From Pseudomonadota bacterium (GTDB lineage: Bacteria; Pseudomonadota; Alphaproteobacteria; Acetobacterales; Acetobacteraceae): DNA of 13,162 nt. Positions 1-7,091 of the stretch are shown in pieces. Under the pieces are notes generated by a model that did no database searches, was not told the origin of the DNA, and saw only the letters and a list, made by a program, of their open reading frames with translations. The stretch lies in NCBI GenBank assembly GCA_021807975.1, contig JAKBCJ010000090.1, forward strand, positions 1-13,162, read 5' to 3'. Positions within the stretch are counted from its first letter, which is position 1. Each line of letters opens with the position of its first letter. The translations under genes and the position numbers were made by a program.

Positions 1-391
1 GCAGTTCGAAGCCGAACAGATCGCGCGCCTGACCGGCATGCGGGCCGTGCCGGACTTCATCCCCGGCGATACGCTGCGCGTGTCCGTGAAGGTCGTCGAA
101 GGCGAGCGTACCCGGACCCAGGCGTTCGAGGGTGTGTGCATCGCGCGGTCGAACAAGGGCCTGAACAGCAACTTCACCGTCCGCAAGATCAGCTACGGCG
201 AAGGCGTGGAGCGCGTGTTCCCGCTGTATGCCCCGACGATCGCTGAAATCGCCGTGGTGCGTCGTGGCGATGTCCGCCGCGCGAAGCTGTATTACCTGCG
301 TGGCCGCAGCGGCAAGTCGGCGCGTATCGCCGAACGCGCCCGTTCCGTCCCGACGACCAACGCCCCGGCCGAAACCGCCGCGGCCGAGTAA
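1..391 (+). CDS. rplS: 50S ribosomal protein L19, 5' end missing
   Basis: Ribosomal protein L19 sits at the 30S-50S interface of the ribosome. The reading frame is open from base 2 and runs to a TAA at 389-391, giving 129 visible residues, so the true start lies just outside the window. The Met codon at 38 is internal, because the residues before it (QFEAEQIARLTG) already look like the L19 N-terminus. Family hallmarks are the segment FIPGDTLRVSVKVVEGERTR, then GVCIAR, FTVRKISYGEGVERVFPLY, and the basic RRGDVRRAKLYYLRGRSGKSARI near the end. The last 20 or so residues are a low-complexity Ala/Pro/Glu tail, common in alphaproteobacterial L19. In related genomes rplS closes the rpsP-rimM-trmD-rplS operon, so trmD is the expected upstream neighbour. 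A hairpin starts 10 bases after the stop, consistent with the operon end. Confidence 0.97.
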   Translation, partial: QFEAEQIARLTGMRAVPDFIPGDTLRVSVKVVEGERTRTQAFEGVCIARSNKGLNSNFTVRKISYGEGVERVFPLYAPTIAEIAVVRRGDVRRAKLYYLRGRSGKSARIAERARSVPTTNAPAETAAAE

Positions 392-400
392 CGCCTTTCT

Positions 401-433
401 CCATCGTGGCCGGACCGGTTCCGGCCACGATGG
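401..433. terminator. Hairpin terminator between convergent rplS and MCP genes
   Basis: A perfect 14-base stem (CCATCGTGGCCGGA at 401-414, its reverse complement at 420-433) closes a 5-base loop. It begins 10 bases after the rplS stop and lies 36 bases past the end of the convergent chemoreceptor gene, so it could stop transcription from both sides. There is no clear U-tract on either side (AACCTG on plus, AGAAAG on minus), so efficiency as an intrinsic terminator is uncertain. Confidence 0.75.
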
Positions 434-469
434 AACCTGTCACGGTACAGGGCGCGGCGCCCCGAATCG

Positions 470-2848
470 TCAGGCGGCCTGCTGCACCGCCGCCAGGAAA
501 TTCGCCACTTCGTCCTTCAGCGTTGTCGCCTGACCCGTGACCTCGGTCGCCGCCTCCAGCACGCGCGTCGCCCGGTTGCCGGTTTCCTCGACAACCCGGG
601 TCACTTCAACGATGTTGCTGTTGACCTCGGCCGTCCCTGCCGCAGCGTGCTGAACCGCCTGCGCGATCGACGCCGTCGCCGCACCCTGTTCCTCCACCGC
701 ACCGGCGATCGTCATGGCGATTTCGTTCATGCGCTGGATCGTCCCGCCGATCGACCGCAAGGCTGAAACCGCCAGGATCGTCGCCTGCTGCATGGCGGTG
801 ATCTGGCCGCCGATTTCCTCCGTCGCCCGGGCCGTTTGCGTCGCCAGATTCTTCACCTCGCCCGCCACGACGGCGAAGCCCTTGCCCGCCTCCCCTGCCC
901 TGGCGGCCTCGATCGTGGCATTCAGCGCCAGCAGGTTGGTGCGCCCGGCGATGTCGCCGATCAGGCGCACAACGGCGCTGATCCGGTTCGCCGCCTCGCT
1001 CAGGCTGCTGACGCTGGCGTCCGTCGCCTGCGCCTCCGCCACCGCCATCCCGGCGATTTGCGCCGCTTCGGCGACTTGACGGGCGATTTCAGCAACCGAA
1101 ACCGACACTTTCTCCGCACCCGCCGCCGCGGTACTGACGCTGCCGGACGCCTGATCGGATGCGGCCGACACCGCCAGCGTCCGTTGCCCGGCGGTCACCG
1201 CGCTCTCCCGCATCGCGGATGCCGCCTGACACATGCCGGCGGCGGATTCAGCGACGATCCGGGTGATGGCGCCCACACTCTCCTCGAACTGCCGGACGAG
1301 CCGAACCTGACCGGTCGCTCGGCGCCACGTCAGCAAGGGGCCGGCATAGTGACCGGACCGATCGAAAATGGCGCTGATCCGCAGGTCCAGTACCTCCCGC
1401 CCCAGCGTGATCCGGGTGCGATGCGGCAGGTTGGCGGGGTCGGCGATCAGGGCGCGCTGACGGTGGACGTCCGGATAAAACACGTCGATCGGCTGGCCGG
1501 CGAGGTTGTCCGCTGTCACCGTCAAATGGGCCTGCACCGACCGCATGATGTCCCGGGCCTCGTCGTTCGCATAGGTGATGCGGCAGTCGCCCCCGGGTTC
1601 GGCGGTCATCACGCCGACCGGCAACTGTTCGATCATCTGCGCCTGGATAAACGTCTGGCGCATGACCGATCGCAGGGATTCGATGGACTGGGCCATACGG
1701 CCGATTTCATCGCCCCATGCGGTAAACGGCACGCTTTCATCGGTCGTGCCGGCGGCAATGGCCTGCACGGTTCGGGTCAGGCGCCGAATTGGGCCAGCCA
1801 GAACATACGTGACCAGGCCACCCAGCATCACCATCAGCACGGTGATCGCGGCGACCATCGTCAAGATGTTGTTCGACGCGGCGATACCAGCCTCCCTAGC
1901 CGTGTCTGACGCGATCCGCCCCCGTTCGGCGGCCATCTGCGCCAGCTTCTCGAACGCCGCCTGCATCGACTGGCTGGCAGCTTCGACATCGGTTCCCGCC
2001 GCCCGATCCAGCGCCCCGGACATCGCGATCAGATCGGCCGAGGCGGTCTCAATCCCCTTGCCGATCGTATCGACCATATGGGCATCGGTCTTGATCGCCG
2101 CGGACTGCGCCCCGAACACGATCGTGGCCATGCTCGCCTCGGCGTCGGCCGTCGCATCGCGAATATCGTTGACAGCCGACCTGTTTCCCGTGGCCATGAA
2201 CAGCATCGCCGCTGCCTGCACGCGGCTCACGGCCAACCGGTACCGGTTGGCCGCTTCGATAACCGGGTCCATCTGATCGGCCGGGGCGGTTCGATCCGGG
2301 GTTTGCGTGGCATTGCCGGTCGTGGCCACCGCGGTTCCATCGATCAGTTCGTCCATCAGCGTCGTCATGGCGGTTTCGAACGTCGGGCGCGCCTGGAACA
2401 GCCGCTTCTGGCGCGCCGTCAGCAGCTCCGTCCGCAGGGAAGCCGCGTGCTCGACAGCCTCCAGCAGCCCGCCAAGGCGCGTTATCGCGTCCTGAACCAG
2501 CGGCTGGTCCGAACCTGCATCCACGTCCAGCAGCAACGCCCGAGCGGCTCCGGTCTGGTCAACGGCCCGACCGACCGCGGCGCGTATGCCGGCCGTGCCT
2601 TGCTGGTTCTGCAACTCCCTGGCCACCACCCGCAGTTCCTGCGCGGCGATCAGGCCAAGCTGCACCTGCCGTTCCGTAGCGGCCTGGGCAGCAGCGCGAT
2701 GCTGCATTGTCAGAACGAACTCCAGCCGGTCGAGCGCGAACCACGATACCCCGGCCAGCAGCATCAGCGCGCCCGCCACCGTCATTGCCAACTTGAAACC
2801 AATCGGCAAGTCGCGAACCAGCCGCACCGGTATGAACAGCCATCCCAT
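470..2848 (-). CDS. Methyl-accepting chemotaxis protein with HAMP and PAS-like domains
   Basis: A 792-residue transmembrane chemoreceptor that would signal to CheA/CheW. Visible layout: TM1 at about 20-38; a long, mostly helical periplasmic region at about 40-325, whose size and Ala-rich helices suggest a helical bimodular (HBM-like) sensor; TM2 at about 328-351; HAMP at about 352-403; a PAS-like segment at about 405-510 (TYANDEARDIM, then DRSGHYAGPLLTWRR); and a signalling coiled coil at about 520-792. The hairpin tip is textbook: LNATIEAARAGEAGKGFAVV followed by AGEVKNLATQTARATEEI (residues 642-679). No C-terminal CheR/CheB-tethering pentapeptide is present. The ATG is preceded by AAGGAG with good spacing, which supports the start. 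It is the last of three minus-strand genes, 41 bases after the transporter stop. The ligand cannot be deduced from sequence. Confidence 0.93.
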   Translation of the reverse strand: MGWLFIPVRLVRDLPIGFKLAMTVAGALMLLAGVSWFALDRLEFVLTMQHRAAAQAATERQVQLGLIAAQELRVVARELQNQQGTAGIRAAVGRAVDQTGAARALLLDVDAGSDQPLVQDAITRLGGLLEAVEHAASLRTELLTARQKRLFQARPTFETAMTTLMDELIDGTAVATTGNATQTPDRTAPADQMDPVIEAANRYRLAVSRVQAAAMLFMATGNRSAVNDIRDATADAEASMATIVFGAQSAAIKTDAHMVDTIGKGIETASADLIAMSGALDRAAGTDVEAASQSMQAAFEKLAQMAAERGRIASDTAREAGIAASNNILTMVAAITVLMVMLGGLVTYVLAGPIRRLTRTVQAIAAGTTDESVPFTAWGDEIGRMAQSIESLRSVMRQTFIQAQMIEQLPVGVMTAEPGGDCRITYANDEARDIMRSVQAHLTVTADNLAGQPIDVFYPDVHRQRALIADPANLPHRTRITLGREVLDLRISAIFDRSGHYAGPLLTWRRATGQVRLVRQFEESVGAITRIVAESAAGMCQAASAMRESAVTAGQRTLAVSAASDQASGSVSTAAAGAEKVSVSVAEIARQVAEAAQIAGMAVAEAQATDASVSSLSEAANRISAVVRLIGDIAGRTNLLALNATIEAARAGEAGKGFAVVAGEVKNLATQTARATEEIGGQITAMQQATILAVSALRSIGGTIQRMNEIAMTIAGAVEEQGAATASIAQAVQHAAAGTAEVNSNIVEVTRVVEETGNRATRVLEAATEVTGQATTLKDEVANFLAAVQQAA

Positions 2849-2889
2849 TGCCTTCTCCTTCGAGTTGGCACGATGCTAGCCGTAAGAGG

Positions 2890-4326
2890 TTAAAGAACAG
2901 TGAACAGCGCGGCGATGACCAGCCAGGAAAACACCAGCGCGGAAAACGTGAACGCCGCGTTCCAGGCGGTGCTGACGGTCCAGGGCGAGACGCCGGCCCA
3001 CCGGGCGGTGGTGATGGCGGAGGCGGACATCGGGGTCATGCTGACGCCCAGCCCCCAGCCCAGCATGCAGGAAAACGCCAGAATGGCCGGGGAGATGCCG
3101 AACGCCGCCGGATCTGGCATCGCGGCCCCCAGCAGGGCGATGACCGCCACGGGGTTCAGCCCAAGCTGACCGGTGGCGATCAGCATCACCGGCACCAGCA
3201 GCGGGACGGCGATGGGCGGCAGATGGGCGATGAACGGCGCCAGTCCGGCCGCCGGCAAAGCCCCGCCAACGGCAACACCCATGAAGCCCGAACCTGCGAG
3301 AACAGTCGCCTCCGACCGGAAATTCGGGACCCTTAGGAAGAACCGTCCCGCTCGTCGCCGCAATACCCCGGCCGTTCGGGCGAAGTGATTGGCGCCGCTG
3401 ACGAACCGCCATGCCTGGACGATCGCCCACCCCAGGCCCACCAGCGGGACTGTCAGAGTAACCGCGGCCACCAACGAGACGCCCATGATCATACTGCCCA
3501 GTTCCGCCAGCAGCATCACCAGCCCGACCAGCGCCAAAATCCGCAGATGGATGGACCAGGATTCGGAAGTCACCGGGCGCGTGCCACCAGACGTGGCCAT
3601 GCGGGCGGCCGACAGCCGATCCTCCAGCCAGCCGATCGCCGCCATGCCGACGGACACAACGAACGCGATCGGCAGCAGCATCCGCATCGGCGCGGCTGGC
3701 ACGGCGGTGGAGACAACCGCGGTCATCAGGTTCAGCGGACTCCAGCAGTTCATCACCGCGAAGCCCCGATAGATCGCCATCAGCATCCGCCGCGTCCGTA
3801 GCGCTCGGACGGCCTCCGACCCGCCGGCCGCTTGCAGGGTATTGGCGCGCATGACCATGGCACCCAGCAGCTCGATCGCGCCGTAGGAGAGGATAATCCC
3901 GAACAGGTGGCCGCCGCCGGTCAACGCGGCGTAACGGCGGCCGGGCGGTTGAGCGACCAGGTGTTGGCCGCAGCGGCGAACCAGTTTGCTGGTTTCCGCC
4001 GCGTCGCGAAGGGATGACAGTGCCAGGAAGAACGCGCCGTAGGCGGCACCGCGGCGCCAGGCGGCCAAAAACAGCCCAAGCGGGTCGGTTGCGGTGACAA
4101 CGCCGACCAGGCCGATCCCGGTCAACGCCAGGAACAGCACCTGCGCGTAACGGCGCTGACGGGAAAATTCCAGGATCAGGAAAACCAGGATCGCGATCCC
4201 CGCCAGATCGCCGGCAAACGGCAAATGCCCGAACTGGTCCAGCAAAGTGGCGCCCCAGGCAAAGACATAAACACTCGCGCTGAGCGTGTCGCGGGAAGGG
4301 ACGGTCACAGCAGGGGCACGATCCAA
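2890..4326 (-). CDS. Polytopic membrane protein, putative ion/solute transporter
   Basis: A 478-residue inner-membrane protein with roughly 11-14 hydrophobic segments. I do not recognise the exact family. Two half-related segments stand out: GFAVMNCWSPLNLMTAVV (about 188-205) and GWGLGVSMTPMSASAITT (about 423-440). Each is a Gly-rich stretch followed by (S/T)P and small polar residues. Two further Gly/Asn-rich stretches (HLFGIILSYGAIELLG at 140-155, GQLGLNPVAVIALLG at 386-400) look like re-entrant or broken helices. That pattern is typical of the ion transporter (IT) superfamily, which includes ArsB/CitM/GntP-like carriers, so I infer a secondary transporter with a two-fold repeat. A basic cytoplasmic loop lies at about 310-338 (VLRRRAGRFFLRVPNFR). 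The start is TTG at 4326 with no clear Shine-Dalgarno; a GTG six codons later is an alternative. It starts 17 bases after the PCu(A)C gene stop, suggesting co-transcription. The substrate is unknown. Confidence 0.7.
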   Translation of the reverse strand: MDRAPAVTVPSRDTLSASVYVFAWGATLLDQFGHLPFAGDLAGIAILVFLILEFSRQRRYAQVLFLALTGIGLVGVVTATDPLGLFLAAWRRGAAYGAFFLALSSLRDAAETSKLVRRCGQHLVAQPPGRRYAALTGGGHLFGIILSYGAIELLGAMVMRANTLQAAGGSEAVRALRTRRMLMAIYRGFAVMNCWSPLNLMTAVVSTAVPAAPMRMLLPIAFVVSVGMAAIGWLEDRLSAARMATSGGTRPVTSESWSIHLRILALVGLVMLLAELGSMIMGVSLVAAVTLTVPLVGLGWAIVQAWRFVSGANHFARTAGVLRRRAGRFFLRVPNFRSEATVLAGSGFMGVAVGGALPAAGLAPFIAHLPPIAVPLLVPVMLIATGQLGLNPVAVIALLGAAMPDPAAFGISPAILAFSCMLGWGLGVSMTPMSASAITTARWAGVSPWTVSTAWNAAFTFSALVFSWLVIAALFTVL

Positions 4327-4343
4327 CGCAAGGACTGCGTTCG

Positions 4344-4853
4344 CTACATTTTCATATGGCTGTGGTCGCCCATCGGCGCCGCATGGCCCAGCCCCCGCAC
4401 GGTGACATCGACCGTCACCGGGGCGGTATGGACGAACCGCAGCGTCAGCGGAAAGCTTTGGCCCGCAGCCAGCGGCCGTTTCAAACCCATCAGCATGATA
4501 TGGTAACCGCCCGGCGAAAACGTCACCATGCTATGCGCCGGGATAGAGACGCCTGCGACAGACCGCATTTTCATGACGCCGTTATCGTTGACCGATTCGT
4601 GGACTTCGGCCGCGCCGGCAACCGGTGTGCTGACGTCGACCAGCGTATCGACCTGATCGCCGCCCATCAATATGACATACACCACCCCGGTAGTCGCCGC
4701 CCCGGCCGACGCCCTTGCCCATGCCTCATGGACCGCCACGCCATTGTCCGCAGCCATGCCGCCCCCGGCAGCGGGGGCGGCATGAATGGCCGACGGCAAA
4801 CCCAACGCGGCAGCGGCCGCGATCCATGCGGCGGCGAATCTGGAAATCGGCAT
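4344..4853 (-). CDS. PCu(A)C family periplasmic copper chaperone
   Basis: A 169-residue exported copper(I)-binding chaperone (formerly DUF461), a family that delivers copper to the CuA/CuB centres of cytochrome c oxidase in the periplasm. An N-terminal signal peptide is visible (Arg5, hydrophobic core about 7-20, cleavage near AIHA-AP at 25). The diagnostic H-X10-M-X21-H-X-M motif is intact and spaced exactly: His85, Met96, His118, Met120. Extra possible ligands are Met94, Met122 and a His/Met-rich tail (HAAPMGDHSHMKM), which often marks an added Cu site. The ATG at 4853 has no strong ribosome-binding site, but the signal peptide begins right after it. It is the first gene of a minus-strand cluster with a transporter and a chemoreceptor, and divergent from an aldehyde dehydrogenase. 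No SCO/SenC or oxidase gene, the usual partners, is nearby. Confidence 0.92.
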   Translation of the reverse strand: MPISRFAAAWIAAAAALGLPSAIHAAPAAGGGMAADNGVAVHEAWARASAGAATTGVVYVILMGGDQVDTLVDVSTPVAGAAEVHESVNDNGVMKMRSVAGVSIPAHSMVTFSPGGYHIMLMGLKRPLAAGQSFPLTLRFVHTAPVTVDVTVRGLGHAAPMGDHSHMKM

Positions 4854-5073
4854 CGGCGGGCTAATCCATCTGGAACCTGTGCGGTTGAACCATTGGCCCG
4901 CGCGCCTGACAAGGGCGGCATCTTGCCGAACCCACCGTATGGTGCCACCAATACCGCGGCATCGTCATAGTGTACTGGATATAGCGACCGCTCGCTCGGT
5001 TGAAGGACCGGATGGTTGGTGCCATGTGACGGGTCTGTTGGTTGATGCAGCCCGTGAACAAAGGACAGGAAAC

Positions 5074-6507
5074 ATGTATTCTGACGTTTCGCTTTTTATC
5101 GATGGCGCCTGGGGTCCCGCCGCGGGCGGCCGCACGATCGAGGTCGTCAACCCGGCCACCGGGGACAAGATCGGCACCGTGCCGCACGCCGCGCTGTCGG
5201 ACCTGGATCGCGCCCTGGAAGCCGCCGACAAGGGCTTCAAGGTGTGGCGCAAAATTTCCGCCTATGACCGCTCCAAGGTCATGCGCAAGGCCGCCGATAT
5301 TCTGCGTGAACGCGCCGACAACATCGCCCGCCTGCTGACCATGGAACAGGGCAAGCCGTTTGCCGAAGCCAAGGGCGAAGTGCTGGCCGGCGCCGACGTG
5401 ATCGACTGGTTCGCCGAGGAAGCTCGCCGAGCCTATGGCCGTGTTATCCCGGCCCGGGCAGAGGGCGTGTATCAGTTGGTGATCAAGGAACCGGTCGGCC
5501 CGGTGGCCGCGTTCACGCCTTGGAACTTCCCGATCAACCAGGTGGTGCGTAAGCTGTCCGCCGCGCTGGCCGCCGGATGCTCCATCATCGTCAAGGCCCC
5601 CGAGGAAACCCCGGCCTCCCCGGCCGAGTTGATCCGCGCGTTCGCCGATGCCGGCGTACCGGCTGGGACGATCAATCTGGTGTACGGCATCCCGTCGGAG
5701 ATTTCCGAGTATCTGATCCCGCATCCTGTCATCAGGAAGATGTCATTCACCGGCTCCACAGTCGTGGGCAAGCAGCTTGCCGCGCTTGCCGGCGCGCACA
5801 TGAAGCGGGTCACGATGGAGCTGGGCGGCCATGCCCCGGCGATCGTGTTCGACGACGCGGACGTCGATCTGGCCAGCCGCATGCTGGCCGGCGCGAAGTA
5901 TCGCAATGCGGGGCAGGTCTGCGTGTCGCCGACCCGCATGCTGGTGCAGGAAAAGGTCTATGAGCAGTTCGTGGAAGGCTTCGTAGCCCACACCAAGAAG
6001 CTGAAAGTCGGCGACGGGCTGGAAACCGGCACCACGATGGGGCCGCTGGCCAATCCGCGCCGCGTCGCGGCGATGGAAACTTTCATCGGCGATGCCCGGC
6101 AGAAGGGTGCCACCGTGCGCACCGGCGGTAACCGCATCGGCAACAAGGGCAATTTCTTCGAGCCCACGGTGCTGACGGACATTCCGATGGAAGCCCGCGT
6201 GCTGCATGAAGAACCGTTCGGCCCGCTGGCGCTGATCTCTCCGTTCCGCAGTCTGGACGACGTGGTGACCGAGGCGAACCGCCTGCCGTTCGGTCTGGCG
6301 TCCTATGCCTTCACCCGTTCGGCGAAGACCGCCAACGCCATCGCCAGTTCGGTTGAAGCCGGCATGATGACCATCAACCACATGGGCCTGGCGCTGCCGG
6401 AAGTGCCGTTCGGCGGGATCAAGGACTCCGGCTACGGGTCCGAGGGCGGGTCCGAGGCGATCGAGGCCTATCTGAACACCAAGTTCGTCACCCAAGCCGG
6501 CCTGTAA
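5074..6507 (+). CDS. NAD(P)-dependent aldehyde dehydrogenase, succinate-semialdehyde type
   Basis: A 477-residue cytoplasmic aldehyde dehydrogenase oxidising an aldehyde to the acid with NAD(P)+. The whole protein is one ALDH fold. Visible key residues are Asn151 in PWNFP, Lys174 in IIVKAPEETP, the FTGST nucleotide loop at 225-229, general base Glu249 in MELGG, catalytic Cys283 in NAGQVCVSPTRM, and Glu380 in EEPFGP. Length and the KAPEETPAS and PFGGIKDSGYGSEGG segments fit the succinate-semialdehyde dehydrogenase (GabD-like) group. The true substrate could also be another semialdehyde or an aliphatic aldehyde. I chose ATG 5074, preceded by AAGGACAGGA. The frame stays open upstream to 4786, but that stretch lacks ALDH-like sequence and overlaps the divergent gene. 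No GABA transaminase or sugar-acid gene lies beside it, so the pathway is not set by context. Confidence 0.93.
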   Translation: MYSDVSLFIDGAWGPAAGGRTIEVVNPATGDKIGTVPHAALSDLDRALEAADKGFKVWRKISAYDRSKVMRKAADILRERADNIARLLTMEQGKPFAEAKGEVLAGADVIDWFAEEARRAYGRVIPARAEGVYQLVIKEPVGPVAAFTPWNFPINQVVRKLSAALAAGCSIIVKAPEETPASPAELIRAFADAGVPAGTINLVYGIPSEISEYLIPHPVIRKMSFTGSTVVGKQLAALAGAHMKRVTMELGGHAPAIVFDDADVDLASRMLAGAKYRNAGQVCVSPTRMLVQEKVYEQFVEGFVAHTKKLKVGDGLETGTTMGPLANPRRVAAMETFIGDARQKGATVRTGGNRIGNKGNFFEPTVLTDIPMEARVLHEEPFGPLALISPFRSLDDVVTEANRLPFGLASYAFTRSAKTANAIASSVEAGMMTINHMGLALPEVPFGGIKDSGYGSEGGSEAIEAYLNTKFVTQAGL

Positions 6508-6519
6508 GGCTGGATGCAG

Positions 6520-6555
6520 CGGCCGGCGGGACACCCCGCCGGCCGTTGTCTATTT
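6520..6555 (+). terminator. Rho-independent terminator of the aldehyde dehydrogenase gene
   Basis: An 11-base GC-only stem (CGGCCGGCGGG at 6520-6530, complement at 6535-6545) closes an ACAC loop 12 bases after the stop codon. It is followed by TTGTCTATTT, a fair U-rich tail on the plus strand. It ends at the 3' end of the convergent mop gene. Confidence 0.85.
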
Positions 6556-6760
6556 AGACCCCGACCATCACGTCGGATGCCTTGATCACGGCGAAGGCTT
6601 TCATCCCGGCCTTCAGACCCAGTTCCTCCGCCGCCTCATTGGTGATGGAGGCGGTGACAGTCACGTCGCCGCTTATCGCGATGGTCACATGGGTTGTTGT
6701 CGCCCCGGGCTTGACGGTGACGATCGTGCCGGGAATTTGGTTACGGGCTGACAGCTTCAT
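6554..6760 (-). CDS. mop: Stand-alone molybdate-binding protein (molbindin, Mop/TOBE domain)
   Basis: A 68-residue cytoplasmic protein consisting of one Mop domain, the small OB-fold unit that oligomerises and binds molybdate or tungstate as a buffer or store. The N-terminal MKLSARNQIPGTIVTVKPGA carries the family signature SARNQ(I/L)PG. The remainder follows the family pattern through VTASITNEAAEELGLKAGMKAFAVIKASDVMVGV-type strands (residues 35-68). I chose ATG 6760 because it starts directly at the signature and has GGAG 7-8 bases upstream; an in-frame start 24 codons earlier adds a tail without family resemblance. It shares the locus with a ModE that lacks this domain and with ModA, which supports a molybdenum role. 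Most family members bind molybdate or tungstate without strong discrimination. Confidence 0.93.
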   Translation of the reverse strand: MKLSARNQIPGTIVTVKPGATTTHVTIAISGDVTVTASITNEAAEELGLKAGMKAFAVIKASDVMVGV

Positions 6761-6881
6761 CGTACGGCTCCATTGGGAATAGCGCACGCACCTTCGGCTA
6801 TCCGCCCGACACGGTGAAGCGAAAAGTCGCATTCGTATGCGCTGTTAACGGTTTCTCAATCTTTGGGGTCCACACATGGAA

Positions 6882-6907
6882 ACGGCGGTCGAATCCCCGA
6901 CCGCCGT
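6882..6907. other. Hairpin just upstream of the small ORF
   Basis: A 9-base perfect inverted repeat (ACGGCGGTC at 6882-6890, GACCGCCGT at 6899-6907), extendable by one more G-C pair, closes a 6-8 base loop. It ends 5 bases before the AAGGAGGA Shine-Dalgarno of the 6925 ORF. It could be a 5' leader structure protecting or gating that mRNA, or part of a structured RNA. It could also end transcription of something upstream, but no U-tract follows it. Confidence 0.5.
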
Positions 6908-6924
6908 CAACCAAGGAGGAACCG

Positions 6925-7005
6925 ATGGCTAGTACCCATCATTGTTCCCTGCGGCGAATCATCGTGATCTTGACGATTAAAGTCAAGATCATTCTGAAGC
7001 GCTAG
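6925..7005 (+). CDS. Small ORF, 26-residue cationic hydrophobic peptide, function unknown
   Basis: An ATG follows a near-perfect Shine-Dalgarno, AAGGAGGA at 6913-6920, at close spacing, and the frame ends in TAG at 7003-7005. The N-terminal 9 residues are polar (MASTHHCSL). The rest is RRIIVILTIKVKIILKR: beta-branched and Leu residues broken by Lys, with Arg/Lys at both ends and net charge of about +6. I do not recognise it. The stretch is markedly AT-richer than the surroundings. The unit is bracketed by a hairpin before the Shine-Dalgarno and a terminator-like hairpin at 7015-7036, so it looks like an autonomous gene. Candidates are a type I toxin-like peptide, a membrane-associated regulatory peptide, or a leader peptide. 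A non-coding RNA with a fortuitous ORF is the main alternative. The frame stays open upstream to ATG 6814, but the strong Shine-Dalgarno decides the shorter start. Confidence 0.45.
   Translation: MASTHHCSLRRIIVILTIKVKIILKR
6965..6991. repeat. Inverted repeat inside the small ORF
   Basis: A perfect 10-base inverted repeat (TGATCTTGAC at 6965-6974, GTCAAGATCA at 6982-6991) closes a 7-base loop, GATTAAA. It lies inside the 26-codon ORF and would form a hairpin in its transcript or act as a protein-binding palindrome. Together with the hairpins before and after, it makes the transcript highly structured. Confidence 0.6.
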
Positions 7006-7014
7006 CAGGGAGAG

Positions 7015-7036
7015 GGCCAGTTCTTCGGAACTGGCC
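7015..7036. terminator. Hairpin with UUCG tetraloop between small ORF and modE
   Basis: A 9-base perfect stem (GGCCAGTTC at 7015-7023, GAACTGGCC at 7028-7036) closes TTCG, giving the extra-stable C(UUCG)G tetraloop on the plus strand. It starts 9 bases after the small ORF stop and lies 55 bases beyond the modE stop on the minus strand, so it could terminate both. No long U-tract follows on either strand (TACTCCTC on plus). Confidence 0.65.
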
Positions 7037-7091
7037 TACTCCTCGGTCTTCGCTTTACATGCAGCAGTATTCAGACAATCGTCATCACCCA

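Noticed and set aside
836..1909. A 357-codon plus-strand open frame opposite the chemoreceptor gene
   Set aside because: It is a shadow of the high-GC MCP reading frame; its Arg/His/Gly-rich composition shows no domain, and the MCP match on the other strand is unambiguous.
4786..5073. N-terminal extension of the aldehyde dehydrogenase frame by 96 codons
   Set aside because: It lacks ALDH-like sequence, overlaps the divergent PCu(A)C gene, and a normal ALDH N-terminus with a ribosome-binding site starts at 5074.
4861..5724. A 287-codon minus-strand frame opposite the aldehyde dehydrogenase
   Set aside because: It is antisense to a clearly conserved enzyme, has shadow-type composition, and shows no recognisable domain.
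6761..6832. A longer 92-codon version of mop
   Set aside because: The extra 24 residues have no Mop-family resemblance, and the ATG at 6760 has a properly spaced GGAG.
6761..6924. Possible molybdenum-cofactor riboswitch upstream of the small ORF
   Set aside because: Only one simple hairpin is evident; I cannot recognise the multi-stem Moco RNA layout, and no cofactor-biosynthesis gene follows.
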